In this document: positions 8,408 to 15,430 of the stretch, in pieces
How positions within the stretch are numbered: position 1 is the stretch's first letter
Layout of the letters: each line of letters opens with the position of its first letter
Assembly: GCA_016296775.1 (NCBI GenBank)
Contig: JAEDIE010000015.1
Coordinates: 1 to 27,542, forward strand
Length of the DNA: 27,542 bases
Reading direction: 5' to 3'
DNA from: Bacilli bacterium
Lineage (GTDB): Bacteria; Bacillota_I; Bacilli_A; RFN20; CAG-826
Position numbers and translations under genes: made by a program
The notes under the pieces: generated by a model
Told to the model about the DNA's origin: nothing
Database searches by the model: none
What the model saw: only the letters and a program-made list of their open reading frames with translations

Positions 8408-10227
8408 TATTTAGCTCCTCCTATTTTTGATTGAATCGAATAAACTTCTTGATAAATATCATTACTTTTTAATAATTCTTCATGAGTTCCTATTCCAACA
8501 ATCATACCCTTGTCCATAACGATAATTCTATCTGCATCAATAACTGAATTTATACGTTGAGCAATAATAATTTTAGTAACGCTTGGTAAATATTCTTTTA
8601 AACCTTTTCTAATGTAAGCATCAGTTTTTGTATCAACTGCACTTGTAGAATCATCTAAAACTAAAACTTTAGGCTTTTTAAGTAAAGCTCTAGCAATACA
8701 AAGTCTTTGACGTTGACCTCCACTAACATTAGTGCCACCTTGTTCAATTTTATGCTCATATCCATCTTTAAATTGTTCAATAAAGGTTGAAGCTTGAGCA
8801 ATTTCACAAGCTTTTTTGACTTCTTCTAACGAAGCTTCTTTATTTCCCCATCTAAGATTTTCTAATATTGTTCCACTAAATAAAATGTTCTTTTGTAATA
8901 CTACACTAATTGCATCTCTTAAAGAAACGAGATCGTAATTCTTAACATTTTCATCTCCTACTAAAACTTCACCTTCAGTAGTATCGTAAAATCTTGAAAT
9001 TAGGTTAATTAAAGTAGTTTTGCTACTACCTGTTCCACCAATTATCCCTATTGTTTCCCCACTATTTATCTTTAAATTAACATTTTTTAAAGCAAATTTA
9101 TCAGCATTTATATCATATTTAAAATTAACATTTTTAAATTCGATATCACCATTTTTAATCTCTTTTAAACCATCTACATCACTTTCGATAGTAGGTTTTT
9201 CAACTAATACTTCACCGACTCTTTTAATTGAAGGAAGCGACATAATTAAGAAGAAAAGAATCATGCTTAACATCATTAATCCTGATAAAACTTGGGCACA
9301 ATATGTAATAAGAGAAGATATATCTCCAATATTTAAACTATGAAATGTAATAACATCATTTATTGCATCGTATTCACTATTATTAATAATAATTGTTGAT
9401 CCAATAAAAAGAATTGAGCACATTGAAATATACATTATTGTTTGGATTATTGGATTAGTAGCACTTAAAAGTTGTTCAACAAATCTAAAACCTTTAGCCA
9501 TCTTTAAAGATTCTTTTTCAAATTTTTCTTTTTCAAAATCTTCTCTTGCATAAGTTTTTACAACTCTAATACCTCTAACATTTTCTTCAACTTTCTCATT
9601 TATTTCATCGTAAAGATCAAACAATACCATGAACCTCTTAGTACATATTTTGATAATTATTGCCGAAGGAATTAAAACAAGAGGAATAATAATAGCTAAA
9701 ATTATTGGTGATAAGTTTGGAGCAATAATTATTGACATGATAAAAGAGAATATAAACATAATCGGAGATCTAACTCCGATTCTTGTAATCATAATAAATG
9801 ATTGTTGAATATTAAAAATATCAAATGTTTGACGAGTAATTAAACTAGAACTAGAAAATTTATCTATATTAGTAAATGAAAATTTAGTAGTTTTAGTAAA
9901 TAAAGATTCTCTTAAGTTCTTAGCAAAACCACATCCAGCCTTAGCTGAATATCTTCCAGCCATAACTCCACCAATAAAGCTAACAACAGCTAAACCTAAT
10001 AATATAGATCCATAAATAATAAGTTCGTTTATCATTAAATCAAAATCTTGACCACTTAAAGCATAACTTGATAAAGCGTTCAATAATTTTGACATCATAA
10101 AAGGAATGATACATTCAGCTACAGCTTCTAACAATATAAAAATAATTGATAAAGTAGTAGCTTTTCTATATCCTTTTACGTTGCTTAAAATTAATTTAAT
10201 AGTCTCTTTTTTACTAACCATAAACAT
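8407..10227 (-). CDS. Heterodimeric ABC exporter half, degenerate ATPase subunit
   Basis: A 606-residue half-transporter with six membrane helices and a C-terminal ATPase domain from about 360. Walker A is GGTGSSKT (397-404, with Ser at the usual last Gly), Q-loop Gln 445, canonical VSGGQ (501-505). Walker B reads VLVLDD, with Asp 526 where the catalytic Glu should be, and the switch His is Gln 557 (IAQR). These are the marks of the non-hydrolysing site of heterodimeric exporters such as TM287/288: its A/B motifs pair with the LSQGQ of the subunit encoded next. The start could be ATG at 10227 or the third codon at 10221; no Shine-Dalgarno precedes either (see promoter). Confidence 0.93.
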   Translation of the reverse strand: MFMVSKKETIKLILSNVKGYRKATTLSIIFILLEAVAECIIPFMMSKLLNALSSYALSGQDFDLMINELIIYGSILLGLAVVSFIGGVMAGRYSAKAGCGFAKNLRESLFTKTTKFSFTNIDKFSSSSLITRQTFDIFNIQQSFIMITRIGVRSPIMFIFSFIMSIIIAPNLSPIILAIIIPLVLIPSAIIIKICTKRFMVLFDLYDEINEKVEENVRGIRVVKTYAREDFEKEKFEKESLKMAKGFRFVEQLLSATNPIIQTIMYISMCSILFIGSTIIINNSEYDAINDVITFHSLNIGDISSLITYCAQVLSGLMMLSMILFFLIMSLPSIKRVGEVLVEKPTIESDVDGLKEIKNGDIEFKNVNFKYDINADKFALKNVNLKINSGETIGIIGGTGSSKTTLINLISRFYDTTEGEVLVGDENVKNYDLVSLRDAISVVLQKNILFSGTILENLRWGNKEASLEEVKKACEIAQASTFIEQFKDGYEHKIEQGGTNVSGGQRQRLCIARALLKKPKVLVLDDSTSAVDTKTDAYIRKGLKEYLPSVTKIIIAQRINSVIDADRIIVMDKGMIVGIGTHEELLKSNDIYQEVYSIQSKIGGAK

Positions 10228-10231
10228 AGTA

Positions 10232-10259
10232 ATTATAATGTAGAATAAACTAAAATCAA
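10232..10259 (-). promoter_or_regulatory. Promoter of the ABC exporter operon, likely leaderless
   Basis: On the minus strand TTGATT (10259-10254), a 16-base spacer and TATAAT (10237-10232) form a good promoter. Only four bases separate the -10 box from the ATG at 10227, so transcription should begin within or next to the start codon and there is no room for a Shine-Dalgarno. Confidence 0.6.
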
Positions 10260-10286
10260 GACAATTTTACTTGTCAATCAAAAACA

Positions 10287-10310
10287 AAATTTATTAGTAA
10301 ATTTATTAGT
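10287..10310. repeat. Two tandem copies of a 12-bp repeat
   Basis: AAATTTATTAGT is present twice in direct succession (10287-10298 and 10299-10310). The second copy overlaps the stop codon of the 5'-nucleotidase gene. Probably a small slippage duplication; no function is evident. Confidence 0.7.
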
Positions 10311-11712
10311 AATACCCGTTTGTTTTTAAATTTTCACTAACAATATCTCTAATTAAAAAATCATTAAAAGGAATGATATCAGTATAGTTTGCTTTATATC
10401 CACTATAATCATTTGTAACTACATAATAATATCCATCAGTTGCAACAGGAATATCATCTTTGACAACATATGATCCACTAGAACTTGTAAAAGTTTCATA
10501 TTGACTAGAAGTCATTTTTAATAGTGTTGTTACATTTTCAAAAGGATAGATTTTAATTAAATCTCCATATGTAAAATCACCAACAGGAATATTACTTCTT
10601 ATTCCTCCATTATTCATAAGACCAGCAGAAACATGGTATTTAAATGTCTTTTCATTGCTATTTACAAAATCTTTTAATGCTTTAGATACATAAAGACCAA
10701 AATCTGATTCACTTACTTCAGATTTAAAAGTATATAAAACTTCATCTCTAATTGATTCAATTTGGTCTTTGTAATTTAAATATACTTCTTCAACTTTATC
10801 TAATGTTGAATGACAAGTTGAATATGAATCAATATTTTTTGTAGAAGAAGTAATAACTCTATATCTATTTGTTTCTTTATCTAATCTAAGATTTAAACTG
10901 ATATTAGAAATATAGTTTCCATTTTCTCCACCTTCAATATAAGGAAGTCCATTATATGAGCCTTCAAATAAACGATGGCTATGACCAAGGAATAAAGCAT
11001 CAATATATTCGTACAATCCTTTATAATTTTTATAATATCCATCATGAGAAGAAACGACAACTACATCACAAAATTCTTTTTCTCTTAATCTGATAGCTTC
11101 TTCTCTTATTAAATCTTCACTATAACTATAATCAAAATTAGATGCAATTGTAGATAAAATTGAATCTTGAATTCCACTCATAATAGAGCCAATTATTCCA
11201 ATTCTAATACCTTCTTTTTCAACAATTGTACTTGGTTTTAAATAACTTGGTCTATTTTTAGTATTAGCATAGAAAATATTAATCCCTAAAAGAGGAAAAT
11301 TCATTTGTTTTTCCATTTCTTTTAAAGTTTGTTCACCCCAATCAAATTCATGATTTCCTATAGTCATTGAATCAAATCCAATTTGATTCATTGCATCAAT
11401 TACAATTTTACCTCTTGTAATATTAGATTCAGCTCCACCTTGGAACATATCTCCACTACTTAAAATAATAGTGTTTTCTTGATCTTTATTTTTTTGTTCA
11501 ACTAAATAATTTCCTATTCTACTTAATCCAGTTTGAGAATAAGATGAATCATACATAAATGCTCCATGAAAATCATTTAAAGCATAAAAATTTAGTGTTC
11601 TTTCTTCTACTTTATCAACATCTTTAAAAGGATCTTTTGTTGAATTTGAGCAAGAAAATAAAGATAAAAACGGAATAAATAATAATGATATAACTGTGTT
11701 TCTTTTTTTCAT
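10306..11712 (-). CDS. 5'-nucleotidase/UshA-like surface lipoprotein
   Basis: Secreted metallophosphoesterase that removes phosphate from nucleotides. From the ATG at 11712 it has 468 residues: signal peptide with lipobox L-F-S-C21, calcineurin-like domain (about 39-290) and 5'-nucleotidase C-terminal domain (about 320-460). Metal ligands are all present: D47-x-H49 in NDFHG, D88 in SSGDMF, N120-H121 in GNHEFDW, H223 and GHSH at 243-246. NNGGIR (367-372) marks the substrate-binding domain. A longer frame from a TTG at 11757 would begin inside the upstream terminator and destroy the signal peptide, so I reject it. Next to secreted nucleases and an importer, it would turn released nucleotides into nucleosides. 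UDP-sugar or cyclic nucleotide hydrolysis is possible. Confidence 0.92.
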   Translation of the reverse strand: MKKRNTVISLLFIPFLSLFSCSNSTKDPFKDVDKVEERTLNFYALNDFHGAFMYDSSYSQTGLSRIGNYLVEQKNKDQENTIILSSGDMFQGGAESNITRGKIVIDAMNQIGFDSMTIGNHEFDWGEQTLKEMEKQMNFPLLGINIFYANTKNRPSYLKPSTIVEKEGIRIGIIGSIMSGIQDSILSTIASNFDYSYSEDLIREEAIRLREKEFCDVVVVSSHDGYYKNYKGLYEYIDALFLGHSHRLFEGSYNGLPYIEGGENGNYISNISLNLRLDKETNRYRVITSSTKNIDSYSTCHSTLDKVEEVYLNYKDQIESIRDEVLYTFKSEVSESDFGLYVSKALKDFVNSNEKTFKYHVSAGLMNNGGIRSNIPVGDFTYGDLIKIYPFENVTTLLKMTSSQYETFTSSSGSYVVKDDIPVATDGYYYVVTNDYSGYKANYTDIIPFNDFLIRDIVSENLKTNGYY

Positions 11713-11719
11713 GTTATAT

Positions 11720-11728
11720 ATTTTATCA
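11720..11728 (-). promoter_or_regulatory. Extended -10 box directly ahead of the 5'-nucleotidase
   Basis: On the minus strand TGA-TAAAAT (11728-11720) is an extended -10 box, followed by seven bases and then the ATG at 11712. The expected start of transcription falls on the ATG itself, and there is no Shine-Dalgarno, so a leaderless message is likely. Confidence 0.5.
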
Positions 11729-11740
11729 AATATTAATCCA

Positions 11741-11768
11741 TTATAAAAGAGGAGCAAATGCTCCTCTT
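11741..11768 (-). terminator. Rho-independent terminator of the Big2/OB lipoprotein gene
   Basis: On the minus strand a perfect 9-bp stem, AAGAGGAGC with GCTCCTCTT (11768-11760 and 11755-11747), closed by a four-base loop and followed by TTTTAT. It lies about 20 bases beyond the stop at 11790 and is one of the few GC-containing stems in the window. The promoter of the next gene follows immediately. Confidence 0.8.
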
Positions 11769-11789
11769 ATTTAAAACCTAATTGATTAA

Positions 11790-13706
11790 TTATTTTGAAA
11801 AAGTAACTGATTGAATGTAATATCTCTTAGTCAAATTGACTACAACTTGAGAAGCTCCAGTAATGTCAAATTCATAAGTTTCTGTTTCTCCTTCCGTGTA
11901 AGCATGAGCGGAAGTGTAAGAGGTTTCACCAACAGAAATTGTATCTGATGTTGTCCATCCAATTCCAACAATTGTCATTTTTGTAGCAGTTGTTACACTT
12001 AAATCAAATGAAATCATACCAGCCTCAGTCTTAGTTCCAAATTTTAGTCCTAATCCTGTATAACTACTTTGGCCTGTATAACATTTTGTAACAGCACTAA
12101 CTGTAGCAATATCAGAGCCTTCTGTTAATTTTTCAGAAATTGAGAATGGAAGAGTTACTGCAGATGTACCACCAAAATCGGCAAAATTATAGGCTGCAAC
12201 AACTGTTGATACAGTTGTAGCTGCTTTAACTGTAACTGTAAATTCGTTACTTACAACTGTTCCATAAGAAGCTGTAATTTTAACTGTTCCAGCTTTAACA
12301 CCAGTAACTTTACCATTCTCATTAACGGTAGCGGTTTCTGGATCACTGCTTGTCCATGTTAATTTTCTTGTTGTAAATGCGGGAGTTGTTGTAGCTGTTA
12401 AAGAAATTGTTTTACCTTCTTCAACTTCAGCAACATCACCACTAATAGCAATAGCTGTAGGATCAATATGGACTGCACTATTAATAATACCAGTAACTTC
12501 TTTTGTTGTTTTGTAGTCAGCTCTAATAAATGTAACATTGATTTCTTGACCAACAACAAGGTCTTTTGTTAATTCGTTTGTGGCATAATCTTTTGGATTT
12601 GCAAATGTAAAGATTTCATTAACTCCATCCCAAGCAAGAGCTGAAGCAGTAGCTGTTGAACCATAAACGATTGTTTCGTTTGATCCGTCTAAATCTGTAA
12701 CATGTAAGTTACCATATGTTGTACCATCAATTGAAGAAATCTTAACGTTTCCAGTATATTTTGTTGTAGCTTTGACACCAGCTTCAGCTTCTAAAACTGT
12801 TGCAAGACTTGTGAATGCAACTGCATCTGGTTCTGGTGATGGTTCGAATTCTTGATGTTCAATAAATCTAACATTCCATAAACTTAATTCGATAGTACCA
12901 TTGTAATCGCATCTAATACAATCAAATGAAATCTTATCTCCAACTTTAAGATCTTTTGTGTTATCGTTTTCTAACCAGTCACGTGGGTTATTGAATGAAA
13001 AGACACCATCTTTTTCACCTAAAACTGAATCAACTGTAACTGTTTCACCACTACTATTTACATATGAGCCACCTTCAGTAGCTGTTTTACCTGTAGCACC
13101 ATAAACAATATATGATGTAGCACCTTTACTCCAGTCTTTAGCAATGTTGAAGTTTCCATAAACTTGGCCATCACTTCCTTTTGTCCAACCAGTAATAACT
13201 GCGCTTGATTTGAACCATTTCTTTTGTGTATTTGGAATGCTAACGATTTCTTCGAGGGTATATTCTCCACCGATTTCAAGAGCATCTTGTTTAACTGTAA
13301 CTGTAACTGTAGCTTTATGTGTTCCTGCTCTAACTTCGATTGTAGCTGTACCAGGAGCAACAGCTTGAATTCTTAAACCATTAACTGTAGCAACATCTGG
13401 ATTGCTTGAAACAGCCATAAGTTTGTTTTCGTAAATTAATGATGCAGTGTTATAGGTTGCGCCAAGATCAAGTTCCATTTGACGATCATCTTCACCAACC
13501 CACCATTCAGCTTCAAGAGCTTCTAAATTTGTAATTTCAAGTTTTGCAATTGTTTCATCTGCAACGAAATCTTTCCAAGGATCATTAGCGTTATCATCGT
13601 CTTTGTCACCTGTAGCTGGTTGATTACAAGAAACTACTGTTCCTAAAACACCTAAGCTTAAGGCAGATGCAAGTAAGATAACACCTCTCATATTTCTTTT
13701 TGACAT
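11790..13706 (-). CDS. Large lipoprotein with Big2-like and duplicated OB-like domains
   Basis: A 638-residue surface lipoprotein, lipobox V-V-S-C27. An Ig-like Big2-type stretch (about 80-140) is followed by two copies of an OB-like domain, about 146-283 and 295-412. Both copies carry a YGNxx strand, a VYG strand, and an NP[RK]DxxxNxxTKDLxVGxxI block ending in IRxDY. A clear Big2 domain follows (about 416-493), then a C-terminal beta-sandwich (about 500-638) resembling the end of the lipoprotein at 4375. No catalytic residues are apparent. OB-like domains of this style occur in secreted nucleases, and the gene sits between nuclease and nucleotidase genes, so I infer that it binds nucleic acid or glycan at the surface. 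It has a strong AGGAGG and its own terminator. Confidence 0.88.
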   Translation of the reverse strand: MSKRNMRGVILLASALSLGVLGTVVSCNQPATGDKDDDNANDPWKDFVADETIAKLEITNLEALEAEWWVGEDDRQMELDLGATYNTASLIYENKLMAVSSNPDVATVNGLRIQAVAPGTATIEVRAGTHKATVTVTVKQDALEIGGEYTLEEIVSIPNTQKKWFKSSAVITGWTKGSDGQVYGNFNIAKDWSKGATSYIVYGATGKTATEGGSYVNSSGETVTVDSVLGEKDGVFSFNNPRDWLENDNTKDLKVGDKISFDCIRCDYNGTIELSLWNVRFIEHQEFEPSPEPDAVAFTSLATVLEAEAGVKATTKYTGNVKISSIDGTTYGNLHVTDLDGSNETIVYGSTATASALAWDGVNEIFTFANPKDYATNELTKDLVVGQEINVTFIRADYKTTKEVTGIINSAVHIDPTAIAISGDVAEVEEGKTISLTATTTPAFTTRKLTWTSSDPETATVNENGKVTGVKAGTVKITASYGTVVSNEFTVTVKAATTVSTVVAAYNFADFGGTSAVTLPFSISEKLTEGSDIATVSAVTKCYTGQSSYTGLGLKFGTKTEAGMISFDLSVTTATKMTIVGIGWTTSDTISVGETSYTSAHAYTEGETETYEFDITGASQVVVNLTKRYYIQSVTFSK

Positions 13707-13716
13707 AAATTTTTCC

Positions 13717-13765
13717 TCCTAATTTGTCATTTTTTATTAATGTTATATTTTCCAACGAAATATAA
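13717..13765 (-). promoter_or_regulatory. RBS, weak promoter and inverted repeat before the Big2/OB lipoprotein
   Basis: On the minus strand TATAAC (13747-13742) is a possible -10 box with a poor TTATTA -35; AGGAGG lies near 13719-13714 before the ATG at 13706. An 8-bp inverted repeat, 13743-13750 with 13758-13765 (7-base loop), overlaps the -10 box. It could be an operator or a weak terminator of the upstream zinc-ribbon gene. Confidence 0.4.
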
Positions 13766-13772
13766 TAATAAC

Positions 13773-14243
13773 CTATTGATAAAAGACATTATTCTGAATA
13801 TCCTTTAACAATTCAGAATATTTCTTTTTAATATTTGCTCCTCGGATAAATAAAACAGTTCCAAGAACAAATAAAGTAACTGAAAAAACAGTAAAAGCAA
13901 TAAAAACATAAAACTCAGTACAACCAAGTTCAAATTTATTGTTATTTTTAGGTTTAAAGCAAAGAATTAAAAATAAAATAGCAATTGCAAATATAATTGC
14001 TCCAATAACAAGTGATGATTTTGCACTATTTAATTTATTATTTGCTTTATGAATTTCAGAATGACTAGCTCTAGCTAAACTCTTAACTTCTTCTTCAACT
14101 AAGCCTTCTTTAATAATCTTTCCACATCTAGGACAAACAAAAACTTCCTTAGTATTGTTGTTTTTAATGTGAGTTTGATCCTTAGATAAGACTTCGTTTC
14201 TCTTCTTTTCGGTTAATTCGTAGCCACAATTTGAACAGTACAT
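13773..14243 (-). CDS. Zinc-ribbon membrane protein of unknown function
   Basis: A 156-residue protein with an N-terminal zinc ribbon built from two CxxC knuckles, C3/C6 (CSNC) and C37/C40 (CPRC), a polar middle section (about 45-75) and two membrane helices at about 77-96 and 110-134, ending in a short charged tail. The ribbon should face the cytoplasm. Small zinc-ribbon/two-helix proteins are common in Firmicutes but their role is not known. It has its own promoter and a strong GGGAGG six bases from the start, so its placement between the nuclease operon and the OB lipoprotein need not mean a shared pathway. Confidence 0.8.
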   Translation of the reverse strand: MYCSNCGYELTEKKRNEVLSKDQTHIKNNNTKEVFVCPRCGKIIKEGLVEEEVKSLARASHSEIHKANNKLNSAKSSLVIGAIIFAIAILFLILCFKPKNNNKFELGCTEFYVFIAFTVFSVTLFVLGTVLFIRGANIKKKYSELLKDIQNNVFYQ

Positions 14244-14248
14244 AATTT

Positions 14249-14267
14249 CCTCCCTTTTATTATATCA
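14249..14267 (-). promoter_or_regulatory. Extended -10 promoter and RBS of the zinc-ribbon gene
   Basis: On the minus strand TGA-TATAAT (14267-14259) is a perfect extended -10 box, then four bases and GGGAGG (14254-14249). No -35 is needed for this promoter type. The leader would begin at the Shine-Dalgarno. Confidence 0.6.
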
Positions 14268-14271
14268 AATC

Positions 14272-14294
14272 AATATTAAGAAATAATTAATATT
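14272..14294. repeat. AT-only inverted repeat after the nuclease operon
   Basis: AATATTAA (14272-14279) and TTAATATT (14287-14294) form a perfect 8-bp stem with a 7-base loop, just past the stop of the last nuclease gene and just upstream of the zinc-ribbon promoter. It may be a weak terminator or an operator; there is no T-run. Confidence 0.35.
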
Positions 14295-14299
14295 TCATA

Positions 14300-15421
14300 T
14301 TATTTCGAGAAAACTCCAAGTTTTTCACTTAAAGCATACTCGTATGCGTAATCAAAGTAATTAGTATAATACATGTCACCATTTGACATATTTTCATATT
14401 TACTTCTTGAATCATATCTACAATATCCATTAACTAATAATTCAAAGTTTAATAATCTATAATCATTAAGTGTAGGATTTGCTTCATTTGTATACCAAAC
14501 ATATCCTAAGAGTCTTCCATAAGTTTCTCTTAAAGCATAATCTTTATTAGTTTGAACTAAGATATGTTTAGCGTTAGTTAATATATTGTTGTTATATATT
14601 TTTGCTTCTCTTCCCATAAACTCATCTTCTTCATGACTAGAATGAGCAATTTCTGGAGTATTAATTAATAAATATCTAACTGATTCCCTTGTTAAATCAG
14701 GATCGTTAGGAAATGTAAAGACAGTTGTATCTCCATCACCTAAAGAAGCAATGCTAACTTCACTATATCCTCCAGTTGGAGAACCATCACTTCTACTTAA
14801 AGAAGAAGCAAAGTATTCTTCTTTTAATCTTGGTCCATACATTAATTCTTCATAGTCAATAGGGAAATTACTATTACCTACGTATTTGGTATTATTAGCA
14901 CTAATTTTAACAAAATATAATTTGTTAAAATCAGTATGACCACCAAAATAGTTTTCTAATTTTATTAAAGATGTAGAGGATACATAAGAGATGTTATATC
15001 CTTTATATCCCATACAATCAATTAATTTACCTTTATTATCTCTTAACTCAATATATTTATCTCCAGTTAAGTAATTATCTTCTAAATAAAATATGTTAAT
15101 GTCTTCATTTTGTAATAAAGTTTTATCAAAATCTTTATTAGCTAAAACTAATGTAGAAGAAGCTTTAATTGTGCTATTTAGGTTTATCGATTTAAAAATT
15201 TCATCTCCATCATAAATATCAAGATGATAATCTTCACAATCTAAATCAACATTTGATTTATTATAAATTTCAATACAAGAATTATAGAAAAATGAACCTA
15301 CTAAATATTCGCTAATAAAAACGTCGCTATTTGTAAGTGTACTTTTGATATTTGAACAAGAAAAACAACTCAAAGATAACAAAGCAATATTTATTAAAAG
15401 CGACGTTTTATTAAATTTCAT
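14300..15421 (-). CDS. LTD-SNase lipoprotein (thermonuclease-type surface nuclease)
   Basis: A 373-residue lipoprotein with two modules. Signal peptide ends near C19/C22 (CFSC). Residues about 32-175 look like a lamin-tail domain (FISEYLVGS, then IEIYNKSNVDLD, then STLVLANKDF), a beta-sandwich common beside secreted nucleases. Residues about 220-370 are a staphylococcal-nuclease domain: DGDT (229-232), R249, T255-P256-E257 and R303 match the SNase residues D21, R35, T41, E43 and R87. The calcium ligand Asp40 is Asn254 here (INTPE). Should cut DNA or RNA at the cell surface. It follows the other nuclease gene by 9 bases with no visible Shine-Dalgarno, so translation may be coupled. Last gene of the importer operon. 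Confidence 0.88.
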   Translation of the reverse strand: MKFNKTSLLINIALLSLSCFSCSNIKSTLTNSDVFISEYLVGSFFYNSCIEIYNKSNVDLDCEDYHLDIYDGDEIFKSINLNSTIKASSTLVLANKDFDKTLLQNEDINIFYLEDNYLTGDKYIELRDNKGKLIDCMGYKGYNISYVSSTSLIKLENYFGGHTDFNKLYFVKISANNTKYVGNSNFPIDYEELMYGPRLKEEYFASSLSRSDGSPTGGYSEVSIASLGDGDTTVFTFPNDPDLTRESVRYLLINTPEIAHSSHEEDEFMGREAKIYNNNILTNAKHILVQTNKDYALRETYGRLLGYVWYTNEANPTLNDYRLLNFELLVNGYCRYDSRSKYENMSNGDMYYTNYFDYAYEYALSEKLGVFSK

Positions 15422-15430
15422 AAATAATTA

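Noticed and set aside
8407..10227. Exporter subunit as a decayed, non-functional gene
   Set aside because: The altered Walker A, Asp and Gln residues match the known degenerate site of heterodimeric exporters, and the partner carries the complementary change.
10260..10276. GACAA/TTGTC inverted repeat upstream of the exporter as terminator or operator
   Set aside because: Only a 5-bp stem with no T-run, within AT-rich sequence where such matches are expected by chance.
11713..11757. Longer start (TTG at 11757) for the 5'-nucleotidase
   Set aside because: It begins inside the upstream terminator hairpin and puts 15 polar/aromatic residues before a perfect lipoprotein signal peptide that starts at the ATG at 11712.
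13058..13360. 100-codon frame inside the Big2/OB lipoprotein gene
   Set aside because: Same strand, other frame, rich in Gln/Leu repeats caused by the repetitive Thr/Val codons of the real gene.
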